The notes under the pieces: generated by a model
What the model was told of the DNA's origin: nothing
The model's input: only the letters and a program-made list of their open reading frames with translations
Databases searched by the model: none
In this document: positions 9,862-18,863 of the stretch, one piece after another
How the letters are laid out: each line of letters begins with the position of its first letter
Position numbering within the stretch: position 1 is the stretch's first letter
Program-made: the position numbers and the translations under genes
Source: Kordiimonas gwangyangensis DSM 19435 = JCM 12864
GTDB lineage: Bacteria > Pseudomonadota > Alphaproteobacteria > Sphingomonadales > Kordiimonadaceae
NCBI RefSeq assembly: GCF_000375545.1
Contig: NZ_AQXF01000003.1
Coordinates: 328,595 to 392,594, forward strand
Length of the DNA stretch: 64,000 bases
Reading direction: 5' to 3'

Positions 9862-11217
9862 ATGTTGATTGGACGCATATTTGCAACAGTAATCATACTG
9901 ATCGCAGGCATCGCGGGGGCGGCGCAAGCGCAGCTCACCGTTGATATCAATCAGGGTATGGTAAACCCTGTTCCCATCGCCATCCCTGAATTTGCACCTG
10001 CCGAAGATATTGAAACACCGACTGGCAAACTGTCCGACATTGGTGCCAGCATTTCGCAGGTGATTACCTCGAACCTTGTATCGACAGGCCTTTTCCGCGC
10101 CATCGACCAGAAGGCCTTCATCGAGAAAATTACCGCCGCGCCCACCCGCCCGCGTTTCGCCGCGTGGCGTCCACTTGGTGCGCAAGCGCTGGTGACGGGC
10201 CGCCTTGAAATGCTGCCGAACGGCAACCTGCGGGTTGAGTTCCGCCTTTGGGACGTGGTGGCTGAGGCGCAAATGGAAGGTGTGGGCTACACCACACCCG
10301 TATCCAACTGGCGCCGCACCGCACATGTGATCTCGGACCGCATCTATAGCCGCCTCACCGGCGAAGAAGGCTATTTTGATACCCGCATCGTTTATATCGC
10401 AGAGCAGGGTGAGCCGCTGAACCGTAAAAAACGCCTTGCGATCATGGACCAGGACGGTGCCAACCAGCAGTTCCTCACCGATGGCAGCTATCTGGTACTG
10501 ACGCCGCGTTTCTCGCCGAACCGTCAGGAAATCACCTTCCTCAGCTACTATAATGACCGCCCGCGGGTGTATCTGTTCAATATCCTGTCGAACAAGTTCG
10601 AGGTGCTGGGTGATTTCCCGAACATGACCTTCTCGCCGCGCTTTTCGCCGGACGGTGATCAGGTGGTCATGAGCCTCGCGAACAACGGCAACTCCGATGT
10701 CTATGTTATGGACCTGCGCACGCGCCGCGAACGCCGTCTCACCGATGACCCGGGCATTGACACGTCACCCAGCTATTCGCCGGACGGCCGCAAGATCGTC
10801 TTCAACTCGGACCGTGGTGGCAGCCAGCAGCTTTATGTGATGGACGCGGACGGCTCGAACGTGCACCGTATCAGCTTCGGCAAAGGCCGTTATGCCACGC
10901 CCGTATGGTCGCCCCGTGGTGACCTGATCGCCTTCACCAAAATTGGTGACGGCAAGTTCCGCATTGGCGTGATGCGCCCTGACGGCTCTGGCGAGCGTTT
11001 GCTGACGGACGCGTATCAGGACGAGGGGCCAACATGGTCGCCGAACGGTCGTGTCATCATGTTCTTCCGCACACCGCCTTACGACTCGAATGGCCGTGGC
11101 GGCAAGCCAGCGTTGTGGTCGGTGGACCTTACGGGCTATAACGAGCGGCAGGTGCCGACACCGTTTGACGCCAGTGACCCGGCATGGTCACCGCCGCTGC
11201 CGGTTACCACCCGCTAA
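9862..11217 (+). CDS. tolB: Tol-Pal system periplasmic propeller TolB
   Basis: 451 residues with a Sec signal peptide ending near GAAQAQ. An N-terminal TolB domain follows ([19 protein letters not shown]). Six-bladed WD40-like PD40 repeats are visible as [26 protein letters not shown] and [10 protein letters not shown]. TolB binds Pal and the TolA C-terminus in the periplasm. The ATG at 9862 lies just after tolA and gives a proper signal peptide; a longer overlapping frame from 9724 does not. The gene that follows is not pal. Confidence 0.94.
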   Translation: MLIGRIFATVIILIAGIAGAAQAQLTVDINQGMVNPVPIAIPEFAPAEDIETPTGKLSDIGASISQVITSNLVSTGLFRAIDQKAFIEKITAAPTRPRFAAWRPLGAQALVTGRLEMLPNGNLRVEFRLWDVVAEAQMEGVGYTTPVSNWRRTAHVISDRIYSRLTGEEGYFDTRIVYIAEQGEPLNRKKRLAIMDQDGANQQFLTDGSYLVLTPRFSPNRQEITFLSYYNDRPRVYLFNILSNKFEVLGDFPNMTFSPRFSPDGDQVVMSLANNGNSDVYVMDLRTRRERRLTDDPGIDTSPSYSPDGRKIVFNSDRGGSQQLYVMDADGSNVHRISFGKGRYATPVWSPRGDLIAFTKIGDGKFRIGVMRPDGSGERLLTDAYQDEGPTWSPNGRVIMFFRTPPYDSNGRGGKPALWSVDLTGYNERQVPTPFDASDPAWSPPLPVTTR

Positions 11218-11228
11218 GGACAGTGTGA

Positions 11229-11570
11229 TTGCAGTACCACGAGATCGTACCGCTAGATAAAGCCGCTGCCGGGGAGTTACTGCTCTCCGGCGACGAGGAA
11301 AAAATCGTCATGGGCCTTTTGGGCCTTGTGGAGGGGAACACCGAATGGCGCTGGGTGCAGGACCAGTGCCTGCGGTTCGTGAATGACCCACGTGTGACCG
11401 TTGCCCGTGTCGCCATTATGTGCCTTGGCCACCTTGCGCGCATGGAAGGCAAACTAGACCTTGATAAGGTCATGCCAGTGCTGGATGACTGCATGCAGCA
11501 CGAAAACCCGGCCATTCGCGGTGTCACGGAAGACACCCTGAGCGATATCTCCATTTACATCAAAGACTGA
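11229..11570 (+). CDS. Small HEAT-repeat-like helical protein
   Basis: 113 residues, mostly helical. A HEAT-like segment includes FVNDPRVTVARVAIMCLGHLAR and a second helix pair with CMQHENPAIRGVTEDTLSDI. No catalytic motif is seen. The start is TTG at 11229, the only start codon after an in-frame stop, with AAGGA about 10 bases upstream. It begins 11 bases after tolB and occupies the place where pal is usually found, so it may be a cargo gene of the tol operon. Function unknown. Confidence 0.7.
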   Translation: MQYHEIVPLDKAAAGELLLSGDEEKIVMGLLGLVEGNTEWRWVQDQCLRFVNDPRVTVARVAIMCLGHLARMEGKLDLDKVMPVLDDCMQHENPAIRGVTEDTLSDISIYIKD

Positions 11571-11582
11571 ACGCGTCGCGTT

Positions 11583-13178
11583 CTAGGCGGACGCCTGCTC
11601 CTGCTCCATCGCGGTCGCATACTGTTCAAATGCCATCATGATCATGTCCATCAGCGGCCTGCGGCTCGTGAGCGAGGCGGCTGCCGTTTTGCATTTTTCC
11701 CGGTATTCGGCGGCGAAGGCCGGGTCTGTGGCAATGGTGACAGCCATGTCTGCAAGCTCGGCGTAGGTCGGGATCGGTGGCAATGTCGCCAGCGCTTCGC
11801 CCGCATCCCCATAGGCGGTGCTGAGCGCGGGCAGACCTGCCGCCATTGCGTAAATGATCGCGCTGCCGCCACCCTTGCGGTGTGGATTGATATAGCTGTC
11901 ACACAGCTCATAAAACGCCATCACATCATTCTGGAAACCAACACTGCAGCAACGCGCAGCCAGTTTGGGGCGCAGTGCCATCGTGGCGTCATAGCCGGGG
12001 AAGTGGCCTGCGAACGCAAAATAGGCGTTTGGTGCGCCGTCAAGGATGCGCTCGAGCATGTCCATACAGGCCGCATCTACATCACTCTCCAGCCGCATGC
12101 CGACAATGCCAAAGACATGGGCGTCCTCAGGGATGCCGTATTGCGCACGGGTGAGGGCGGTGAATTTTTTCGGCGTATCAAAACCCGGATGTTTCGCGAA
12201 CAGGAACAGCCCGCTCAGGTTCTCTACCTCGATCCGCTCAAGCATCTCAGGCGTGGGTTCGCGCCAGGTGTGAAAATAGTTGGTCAGGGTCAGCGGGACG
12301 TCAGCATCGGTCGGGTAGCGGAAGGCGAAAGCGCGGCCCGCGAACAGTTCGGCCAGCATATTGTTGCTGCCCACCGAGATCACGATTTCGGGGTCAAAGG
12401 TTTCAATCACACGGATACAATCCGCAATCGCTTCGCGCGTGAACTCACCCTGCGTGGGCTGGAAATACTTGAAGGCCTCGCCCTCATAGGTCAGCGTGCC
12501 AGCCTCGCGCAGTTCGGGTTGCTCGGAACCGTGCGCGCTCGGGATCATCAGCCCATCAGGTTTCGGCGAGATCTGCATCGTGTTGACGATCATGGTTTCT
12601 TTGCCAAAGCCGCGCTGCAGGTAGTGGGCAAATTTCATGCTGTCGACAGTCGGCGCGTGAGGCGGGGAGATGAGCTGTGTGGTGATCACCACGGCGCGGC
12701 CTGTGCGCTCAAAGCCTTGTTTGATATGAACGCCGTCCTCAACCCGCTGCGCCTCGATCTGCCGGACCATGCGGGAATAAAATTCATGCATGAAGTCCCG
12801 GCCCGCAAGCACCGCAGCCCCGTCAGGGTTTGGCAAACTGCGGCGGAAAAGCTGCGAACCGAGGGAGAGCATGCTGCCGTTCATCAGCGCAGTGTCGCCG
12901 CCCGCTTGAAGCGTGCGGATCAGCGCTTCGGCAAAATATTGCACGTCGCCGCTCAATATATGGGTGATGTGGAACGCCATAGCTGCAATGCGCGGGTCCT
13001 TGGACTCCATACCCGTCTTGACGGCAGCCACCACCAGGTCCTGGTTGCTGTCTTCCAGCTTCTCGTAATGTTGAGCGATCCAGTCACCTGCCAAACGAAG
13101 CTCTCCAATCTCCTCGCGCGTTGGCGTGAAGCCTGGTGTGGTGAACTTTTTGACAAATGAAACGATATCGACAGCCAT
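11583..13178 (-). CDS. Glycosyltransferase, GT-B fold (group 1-like)
   Basis: 531 residues. The C-terminal half carries the GT-B nucleotide-sugar site: VFGIVGMRL, AYFAFAGHFPG and the acidic/glycine loop NPHRKGGGSAIIYAMAAGLPALST. The N-terminal 200 residues are helical (AGDWIAQHYEKLEDSNQDLV and an RTLQAGGD region) and are not recognised. The acceptor is unknown; protein or polysaccharide glycosylation are both possible. The ATG at 13178 follows GGGAGAGG; a longer frame from 13223 lacks a ribosome site. The gene stands alone, convergent with the HEAT-like gene. Confidence 0.7.
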   Translation of the reverse strand: MAVDIVSFVKKFTTPGFTPTREEIGELRLAGDWIAQHYEKLEDSNQDLVVAAVKTGMESKDPRIAAMAFHITHILSGDVQYFAEALIRTLQAGGDTALMNGSMLSLGSQLFRRSLPNPDGAAVLAGRDFMHEFYSRMVRQIEAQRVEDGVHIKQGFERTGRAVVITTQLISPPHAPTVDSMKFAHYLQRGFGKETMIVNTMQISPKPDGLMIPSAHGSEQPELREAGTLTYEGEAFKYFQPTQGEFTREAIADCIRVIETFDPEIVISVGSNNMLAELFAGRAFAFRYPTDADVPLTLTNYFHTWREPTPEMLERIEVENLSGLFLFAKHPGFDTPKKFTALTRAQYGIPEDAHVFGIVGMRLESDVDAACMDMLERILDGAPNAYFAFAGHFPGYDATMALRPKLAARCCSVGFQNDVMAFYELCDSYINPHRKGGGSAIIYAMAAGLPALSTAYGDAGEALATLPPIPTYAELADMAVTIATDPAFAAEYREKCKTAAASLTSRRPLMDMIMMAFEQYATAMEQEQASA

Positions 13179-13308
13179 GGGGGCCTCTCCCTCAGAATCC
13201 TGTAGGGCGCGACCGATGGCCACGCAGCGCGGATTCTAGGGAAGCAGGGATTGTGCCATCTTTTATTGGATATTCTGCCAGCCTAACTTTTTGAATTTAC
13301 TTAAAAAT

Positions 13309-14769
13309 TTAATCAGTCAGGCTATATTCGGCAAGATTTGCCCGTTTCATCTCGCGCATATAGCGCCGGGTGCCCCATGGCCACAGCGTATAGATGCGGC
13401 CGTCTTCGCCCTGATACCAGCTTTTGCAGTGCCCGGCCCAAACGGTGCCTTCAAGGTCAGTTTGCAACTGCCGGTCATAGGCATCGGCGGCCTCATCGCG
13501 GGCTTCAACTGTCTTGCTGCCGTGCGCGCGCGCGGCCTTCATCAGGTCAAGGATGTAGCGCACCTGCGCCTCGATCATGATGATCACACTGTTGTGCCCA
13601 AGCCCGCTATTGGGCCCTAGAAGCATGAAATGATTTGGAAAACCGGGCATGGCGACGGTGCGGTGCGCGCGGATGCCGTCCTTCAGGTAATCCTGCATAT
13701 CAAGGCCACCACGGCCTTTGATGGTGATATCTTCCATCTGGTCCCACGGTTTGAACCCGGTGGCATAGATGATGGTGTCTACCTCCCGGTGCTCACCGGT
13801 TTTGCTGGTGATGCCGGTCTCGGTGATGCGCTCAATGCCGTCGGTGATCAGCTCCACATGCTCGCGGGTGATGGCCGGGAAGAAGCTGTCGGACGCCAGG
13901 ATGCGCTTGCAGCCGATGGGGTAGTCCGGCATCATTTTTTTGCGCAGGCTTTCTGATTTCACCTGCTTTTCCAGATGCTTGGTGAACATCTTGGTCGCGT
14001 GCGAAGCGAAGAAACGGCTGTGGCGGAACAGCGGGAAGCGCATTTCAAACATCAGGTAAATCTGCAAGCGGTGCAGTTTTTCAAGGAGAGGCAAGCGCGT
14101 GAACAGGCGCTTCATGCGGCTTGAGTATTCCATGAAAGGCCGCGGCATGATCCAGTTTGGCGTGCGCTGATAGACGTCAAGCCGGGCGACCTTGTCCACA
14201 ATTTCGGGGATCAGCTGGATGGCGCTGGCAGCGGTACCAATGACCGCCACACGCTTGCCGGTGAGGTCATGTTCGTGGTTCCATTTGGCGGTGTGGAATG
14301 CGGTTCCCTTATATTGTTCCGCACCCGGAATATCTGGGTAGCGCGGGATATGAAGGCCGCCCATGCCGCTGATGAAATAGTCAGCCCGGGCATTGTTGCC
14401 GTCAGCAAAGCCCAGGGACCAGCCACCATCCTGCCATTCGGCATGGGTCAGTTTCGCACCAAATCGGATATGGGGGCGGAGGCCATGTTTGTCGGTAAGG
14501 GCTTGAATGTATTCCTGAATTTCACCGCCTGGCGAGAACACGCGCGACCAGTCCGCCTTGGGTTCAAAGGAGAAGCTATAAAGGTGGCTCGGCACGTCAC
14601 AGGCCACGCCGGGGTAGGTATTTTCCCGCCATGTGCCGCCGACATCTTCGGCTTTCTCATAAAGCGTGAAATTGGAAAAGCCGTTTTCTTTCAGTTTGAT
14701 AGCCATACAGAGGCCCGAAAGCCCGGCGCCGATAATGGCGATGCTTGGTGACGTGTCCCGCAGCAGCAT
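13309..14769 (-). CDS. Flavin-containing monooxygenase, Baeyer-Villiger type
   Basis: 486 residues. There is an N-terminal FAD Rossmann motif IIGAGLSG and the GGTW motif characteristic of Baeyer-Villiger/FMO enzymes (EDVGGTWRENTYPGVACD). A second Rossmann motif for NADPH follows (VAVIGTAASAIQ), preceded by the fingerprint region YKGTAFHTAKWNH. The expected consensus is FxGxxxHxxxWP/D, so here Tyr replaces Phe and Asn replaces Pro/Asp. Such enzymes insert one oxygen atom into ketones or heteroatoms; the substrate is unknown. The ATG at 14769 follows AGGGGGA; an ATG at 14784 is also in frame. Confidence 0.85.
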   Translation of the reverse strand: MLLRDTSPSIAIIGAGLSGLCMAIKLKENGFSNFTLYEKAEDVGGTWRENTYPGVACDVPSHLYSFSFEPKADWSRVFSPGGEIQEYIQALTDKHGLRPHIRFGAKLTHAEWQDGGWSLGFADGNNARADYFISGMGGLHIPRYPDIPGAEQYKGTAFHTAKWNHEHDLTGKRVAVIGTAASAIQLIPEIVDKVARLDVYQRTPNWIMPRPFMEYSSRMKRLFTRLPLLEKLHRLQIYLMFEMRFPLFRHSRFFASHATKMFTKHLEKQVKSESLRKKMMPDYPIGCKRILASDSFFPAITREHVELITDGIERITETGITSKTGEHREVDTIIYATGFKPWDQMEDITIKGRGGLDMQDYLKDGIRAHRTVAMPGFPNHFMLLGPNSGLGHNSVIIMIEAQVRYILDLMKAARAHGSKTVEARDEAADAYDRQLQTDLEGTVWAGHCKSWYQGEDGRIYTLWPWGTRRYMREMKRANLAEYSLTD

Positions 14770-14849
14770 GTCTTCCCCCTTCATGCGTGCATTGTGGTTT
14801 TACCTATATAAGTGTAAAATGTGTGGCACGCCGCAAAAGGCAAATCTGC

Positions 14850-14975
14850 CCTGCCACAAAGCGCCAAAAGTGTGCAAAACCTGTGCGGAAAGTGCGCGGA
14901 AAATCACCAAAAGTGTGCGGAAAGTGTGCGGGATATGCGCGGGGTTTGTGCGGAACCTGCGCGGCTTTTTTGCGC
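14850..14975. repeat. Degenerate ~11-bp repeat tract (TGYGCGGAA-like)
   Basis: Between the monooxygenase and the solute-binding protein genes, about nine imperfect copies of a short unit resembling AAGTGTGCGGA recur at about 10-12-bp spacing. Variants include CTGTGCGGA, AGTGCGCGGA, AGTGTGCGGG, TATGCGCGGG, TTGTGCGGA and CCTGCGCGG. On the opposite strand the unit reads TTCCGCACA. No gene is needed to explain it; frames crossing it give Cys/Lys-rich peptides that only reflect the repeat. Function unknown. Confidence 0.6.
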
Positions 14976-14987
14976 ACGCGGCGCGCC

Positions 14988-15725
14988 TCAATCCTGCGGC
15001 AGTTGCAAGCCCTCCAGATGATGCGCGATCACCTGTTTACGAAGCTCGTCGAGCGTTTCATTCACCGCGTTCAGTTTTTTGATCAGTTCGGGATCGGTGC
15101 CGATGCCACAGGCGAGGCTGAGGTCAGCCGGTTTCCAGAGTAGCGCCAGTTCTGGTGGCGGCACACCAATGGCGCGGGCGGCAGAAGGTGCATCCACCAC
15201 ACCGGAGACCCATAGGTCAGCCCGGCCGTGGAACAGCATGCGGGCCGCCATTTCGTCCTTGCTGGTGCGGGTGACGGTGACTCCGGCTTCGGCTTCGAGT
15301 GTGTCGACGGAGGCGCTGCCCATTTTGCCAGCGATGGTGTGGCCCTTGAGGTCAGCGAGGCTGTTGATGACAATGTCGCTGCCCGGGCGGCGGTATACCG
15401 CCCAGCCGCCGTTGATCAAGGGGCCAACCCATTCGAACATGGCTTCCCGTTCCGGGGTGCGATTGACAACAAAAAGGCAGGTGCCCGCCGCGTCACGGGT
15501 TTCACGGAAGGCGCGGTTCCATGGCAGCAGGGTGAGGGTATAGCTCACCCCCGCGTCGCGCATGAGGGCGGAGACAATCTCAACCGCGCTGCCCTTGATA
15601 GTGCCGCTGTCTTTGTCAAAGAAGTTGTAGGGTGGGTTCTCTTCAGTCAGCAGTTTCAGCTCAGGCTCGGCCCCGGCTGCTGAGGGCAGCATAAAAAGCA
15701 TGAGCAGAAGAGCAAAACAGCGCAT
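14988..15725 (-). CDS. Periplasmic solute-binding protein, family 3
   Basis: 245 residues with a signal peptide (hydrophobic core LLLMLFMLPSAAGA). The SBP_bac_3 fold shows ENPPYNFFDKDSGTIKGSAVEIVSALM, LPWNRAFRE and LKGHTIAGKMGSA. Proteins of this shape without a neighbouring ABC permease may be sensors or receptor-like binding proteins rather than import components. The start at 15725 (ATG) is preferred; an in-frame TTG at 15734 is possible. It follows the NnrU gene by 10 bases on the same strand. Confidence 0.82.
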   Translation of the reverse strand: MRCFALLLMLFMLPSAAGAEPELKLLTEENPPYNFFDKDSGTIKGSAVEIVSALMRDAGVSYTLTLLPWNRAFRETRDAAGTCLFVVNRTPEREAMFEWVGPLINGGWAVYRRPGSDIVINSLADLKGHTIAGKMGSASVDTLEAEAGVTVTRTSKDEMAARMLFHGRADLWVSGVVDAPSAARAIGVPPPELALLWKPADLSLACGIGTDPELIKKLNAVNETLDELRKQVIAHHLEGLQLPQD

Positions 15726-15735
15726 AATCAACAAG

Positions 15736-16311
15736 TTACCCCATCATGAACGGCATCGGGTTCACCCCGATGAGCCACTCGTGGATCATCGCGAATCCCA
15801 CAAAGGCGGCCACACCGATGAGGATAGTCACAATATCCTTAATAAAAACCTGCCGCGGCGGTTTGACCCATTCTTCGTCGCGCCGGTTGGCGCCGATGGC
15901 CGAAACAGTGGCCCAGATAAGAAGCGCACCAAAGAGGAGGACCGAGCGGTTCTCCCCGTTCGCGAGCAGATGGCCAACGGCCCAGAAGGTCACGCCCGTC
16001 AGCTGCGGGTGGCGAATAACGCGGCGGATATTCGTTGGCGCCTTGCTGGAGAAAAACAGGATAAAGCCGATGAGCACCAGTAGCGGGGTGACGTGATAGC
16101 CCCACGCCGGCGGCGTATATAGCCAGGTTACCTCAGTCCCGGTCCAGCCAAGGTAGATGATGTAAATCGAGGCGATGATCAGCAGCGAAAAGATGCCACG
16201 ATAAGGCATGAAGCCCAGTTTGTCGACAAGCTTGGCGCGCACGCCGGTCGCGAAAACAGGCATAAGGTGGACGAGAATGAAAAGGGCGAGCCCCAAGAAC
16301 AGTATGGCCAT
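15736..16311 (-). CDS. NnrU family membrane protein
   Basis: 191 residues with about six hydrophobic helices. NnrU motifs include LFILVHLMPVFA, RGIFSLLIIASIYII, the central VIRHPQLTGVTFWAVGHLLANG and a C-terminal MIHEWLIGVNPMPF. NnrU-like proteins are related to isoprenylcysteine-methyltransferase-like membrane proteins and have been linked to nitric oxide metabolism in denitrifiers, but no denitrification gene is present here. The ATG at 16311 is preceded by GGGGAGG; a longer start at 16329 is less likely. It appears to lead a two-gene unit with the binding protein. Confidence 0.85.
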   Translation of the reverse strand: MAILFLGLALFILVHLMPVFATGVRAKLVDKLGFMPYRGIFSLLIIASIYIIYLGWTGTEVTWLYTPPAWGYHVTPLLVLIGFILFFSSKAPTNIRRVIRHPQLTGVTFWAVGHLLANGENRSVLLFGALLIWATVSAIGANRRDEEWVKPPRQVFIKDIVTILIGVAAFVGFAMIHEWLIGVNPMPFMMG

Positions 16312-16472
16312 GACAGTGCCTCCCCGCATGTTGCCTGGGCCGCGCGCGGCGTGCTCAGGCGAATTGGCTTGGGGTGAGCATAGCCGCTCTCGCGGGCAGG
16401 GGAAAGTACCCTTGCGGGAATAAGCATTATTGACGAGGATGATCGGCGCGAAACAGTTGGGGAGGCAAAGCC

Positions 16473-17651
16473 TTGAAATACGGGTGGAAAAAAGCGGCGG
16501 GGATGGCGTTGGCCATGCTTGCCATTACAGGCATGGCGTGTGCTGAAGGTGACACCCCGCTCCTGACCATGGCTGACGGCCTGTTTGATACGAGCCAGCC
16601 GGATACCCTTGGCCTAGCGCCCGCGCCGGGGGCGGAAACCTTCACCGTGTTCGCGCCGGGGGAGGGTGAGAACCACTATAACCACGGCGCGGTGCCCATC
16701 ATGTTCAAGGGCCAGCTTTATGTGCAGTGGCAGTCCTCCGCCCGCGATGAGGACGCGCCTGACACCGCGGTGGTCTATAGCGCCAGCGCTGATATGAAGC
16801 ACTGGCCCGCACCCACCGTGATGGCACCCGCGCGGGCGGGCACGCTTGTCACCAGCGGCGGCTGGTGGACGGACGGTGAAACGCTTGTGGCTTTCATCAA
16901 CGTATGGCCCGGCTGGGAAGAGGGACTGCGCGAAGGTTATGCCGAGTATATTACCAGCACGGACGGTGTGCGCTGGAGTGCGCCCAAGCGCGTGCTGGGC
17001 GCGGACGGCACACCGGTGCCGGGTGTCATTGAGCAGGACCCGCACCTCATGGCTACAGGCCGCATCATCGGCGCGTTCCACACCTCACCCGGCCTTGTCG
17101 CCACGCCCTATTATACCGATGACCTGCTCGCCATAAGTGGCTGGACACGGGGCAAGATGGAAAACCTGCCGTCCGACAGCCCGACAAGCCGGGAGCTGGA
17201 ACCCAGCCTGTTCAAGCGGCCAGACGGCGCGGTGGTGATGATATTCCGGGACCAGGCCAGCAGCTTCATGACACTCGCATCCGTGAGCCATGATGACGGC
17301 GTCACATGGTCCCGCCCCGCGCTCAGCCCCTTCCCGGATGCGCGCACCAAACAAAGTGCCGGTAACTTGCCGGACGGCACGGTTTACCGCGTGGGCAACC
17401 CCAATGCGCACAAAGCCCGCTTCCCGCTGGTGCTGAGCCTGAGCGCCGACGGCCAGCACTTTACCCGCGCCTTCCTCCTCCGTGCAGGCGGGGCAGACAT
17501 GCAGCCCATGCTGAAGGGAGGCAAATACAAACGCCCGAGCTACAGCTACCCCAAAAGCACGGTATCAGGCGGCTGGCTCTATGTGGCCTATGCGACCAAC
17601 AAGGAAGACGTTGAGGTTACGAGGGTGCGTGTTAGTGCCCTCACGCAGTAA
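16473..17651 (+). CDS. Secreted sialidase-like (BNR) beta-propeller protein
   Basis: 392 residues with a Sec signal peptide ending near GMACA. The body is propeller-like with sialidase/BNR-type elements: VVYSASADMKHWPAP, YITSTDGVRWSAP and VSHDDGVTWSRP, all S/T-x-D-G-x-x-W Asp-box variants. Repeated Asp boxes are structural, and the catalytic Arg triad cannot be assigned confidently. The start is TTG at 16473 with GGGGAGG 8 bases upstream. It may act on glycans outside the cytoplasm. Confidence 0.75.
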   Translation: MKYGWKKAAGMALAMLAITGMACAEGDTPLLTMADGLFDTSQPDTLGLAPAPGAETFTVFAPGEGENHYNHGAVPIMFKGQLYVQWQSSARDEDAPDTAVVYSASADMKHWPAPTVMAPARAGTLVTSGGWWTDGETLVAFINVWPGWEEGLREGYAEYITSTDGVRWSAPKRVLGADGTPVPGVIEQDPHLMATGRIIGAFHTSPGLVATPYYTDDLLAISGWTRGKMENLPSDSPTSRELEPSLFKRPDGAVVMIFRDQASSFMTLASVSHDDGVTWSRPALSPFPDARTKQSAGNLPDGTVYRVGNPNAHKARFPLVLSLSADGQHFTRAFLLRAGGADMQPMLKGGKYKRPSYSYPKSTVSGGWLYVAYATNKEDVEVTRVRVSALTQ

Positions 17652-17654
17652 GGC

Positions 17655-18248
17655 CTATCCCCCACACACCATATCAATCGCGGCCTCAGCGGTGGCCCAT
17701 AAGGCGTCCTCATCTTCGCCGGAGCGGGCGCGGAGGGCGAGGGCGATGTGGGTTGAGGCCAGGAGGGAGACGAGGGGGAAGAGGTCACGGTCTGGTGCTA
17801 GTTCCCCCGCTTCCTGCGCCATCGCGAGCCGTCTGGTGAGGGCCCCGGCCACGCTTTTGCGCGTGGCGGCCACCATTTCGCCTGCTTCCTCAATCAGCCC
17901 CGCCACCGGCACGGCGGTTGAGAGCAGGAAACAGCCGCGCCCGCGGTCTGCCATGAAAATCTCGATATCCGTTCTGTAGAAGGCTGCGAGCGCGTCGCGC
18001 AGTTTCGGCTCCGCCAGCGCTTTTTTCAGCAGTTCCTGCGCCGCATCAATATAGGCCTGAAGTGCCTTGAGGTAGAGCGCCTTCTTGTCGCCAAACGCTG
18101 CATAAAGGCTGGGTTTATGCAGGCCCACGGCCTCAGCCAGCTGGTTGAGGGACGTGGCCTCATAGCCATGTTTCCAGAACACAGCTTGTGCTGCCTCAAT
18201 GGCTTTTTCGGGGTCGAAGGAACGGGGCCTGCCGCGGGTCGGGGTCAT
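17655..18248 (-). CDS. TetR/AcrR family regulator
   Basis: 197 residues. The N-terminal HTH is typical of TetR proteins (AIEAAQAVFWKHGYEATSLNQLAEAVGLHKPSLYAAFGDKKALY). The GRPRSFDPEKA opening resembles the YcdC/RutR-like subgroup. The ligand domain follows with FRTDIEIF-like sequence. It is divergent from the SRPBCC gene at 18391, with repeated operator-like elements between them, so it probably represses that gene and itself. Confidence 0.88.
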   Translation of the reverse strand: MTPTRGRPRSFDPEKAIEAAQAVFWKHGYEATSLNQLAEAVGLHKPSLYAAFGDKKALYLKALQAYIDAAQELLKKALAEPKLRDALAAFYRTDIEIFMADRGRGCFLLSTAVPVAGLIEEAGEMVAATRKSVAGALTRRLAMAQEAGELAPDRDLFPLVSLLASTHIALALRARSGEDEDALWATAEAAIDMVCGG

Positions 18249-18260
18249 ATTTTTATTCCA

Positions 18261-18313
18261 AGTGGTATAAAATTATTGCATTCGGGCTATTTATATACTA
18301 GTTGGTACAAAAT
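18261..18313. promoter_or_regulatory. Direct repeats, likely TetR operator
   Basis: AGTGGTATAAAAT (18261-18273) and AGTTGGTACAAAAT (18300-18313) are direct copies about 40 bases apart in the divergent gap between the TetR gene and the SRPBCC gene. GGTAC/GGTAT followed by an A-rich run is common in binding sites of this TetR class. The region also contains an AT-rich stretch (TATTTATATACTA) suited to promoters. Confidence 0.5.
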
Positions 18314-18390
18314 AGGCGAGGGCGTTCTGGATTGCAATGCATCAAATGCCCAAAGCCGGATTTTACGGCCTGATTGCAGGAGAGTTTGTC

Positions 18391-18831
18391 ATGGCCTTTA
18401 ACGCGATGCCGATGATGGCAGAGACAATCACCACCCGTACCTTCATCGACGCCCCGGCCGAGCTGGTGTGGGACGCGGTGCGTGACGTTTATAATGTGCA
18501 CACCCGCCTTGTGCCCGGCCTTGTGAGCCTTGTGGAGCGAGAGGGCGACGACCGCATTGTCACCTTCGCGAACGGGGTGCAGATCAGGGAACGGATCGTG
18601 ACGGTGGATGACGCGGCCATGCGCGTGGCCTACAGCGGCTATGGCAGCCGGCTTACCCACCACACTGCCACCATGCAGGTGGTCGCGTGTGAGGTGGGCT
18701 GCGAATTTGTGTGGTCGACCGATTTCCTGCCCGCAAGTGCGCGCGACTATATTGAAGGCAATGTGGTGCGCGCCAATGAGATCATCCAGCGGGAAATGGA
18801 GAGCCTCGCGCTCAGGAAACGCTACGGCTGA
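18391..18831 (+). CDS. SRPBCC family (polyketide cyclase-like) protein
   Basis: 146 residues. The START/Bet v1-like pattern is seen in TRTFIDAPAELVWDAVRDVYNVHTRLVPG, with strands containing RIVTFANGVQIRERIVTVDD, and a C-terminal long helix NVVRANEIIQREMESL. These proteins bind small hydrophobic ligands. The ATG at 18391 has AGGAGAG 8 bases upstream, so it is preferred over the frame opening at 18337. It is divergent from the TetR regulator and probably under its control. Confidence 0.82.
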   Translation: MAFNAMPMMAETITTRTFIDAPAELVWDAVRDVYNVHTRLVPGLVSLVEREGDDRIVTFANGVQIRERIVTVDDAAMRVAYSGYGSRLTHHTATMQVVACEVGCEFVWSTDFLPASARDYIEGNVVRANEIIQREMESLALRKRYG

Positions 18832-18863
18832 TGGGTGCGCCGGCGCGAACCCCGGCTTCGGTT

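Noticed and set aside
11571-11585. Short inverted repeat GAACGCG/CGCGTTC as a terminator
   Set aside because: The spacer is a single base and no T tract follows, so it would form only a weak 5-bp hairpin.
11880-13160. 426-codon open frame opposite the glycosyltransferase
   Set aside because: No recognisable domain; the opposite strand encodes a clear GT-B protein with a ribosome site.
14819-15082. Cys/Lys-rich possible small protein starting MCGTPQK, zinc-ribbon-like
   Set aside because: Its CxxC pattern is created by the degenerate TGTGC repeat, it has no ribosome site and it runs into the solute-binding protein gene on the other strand.
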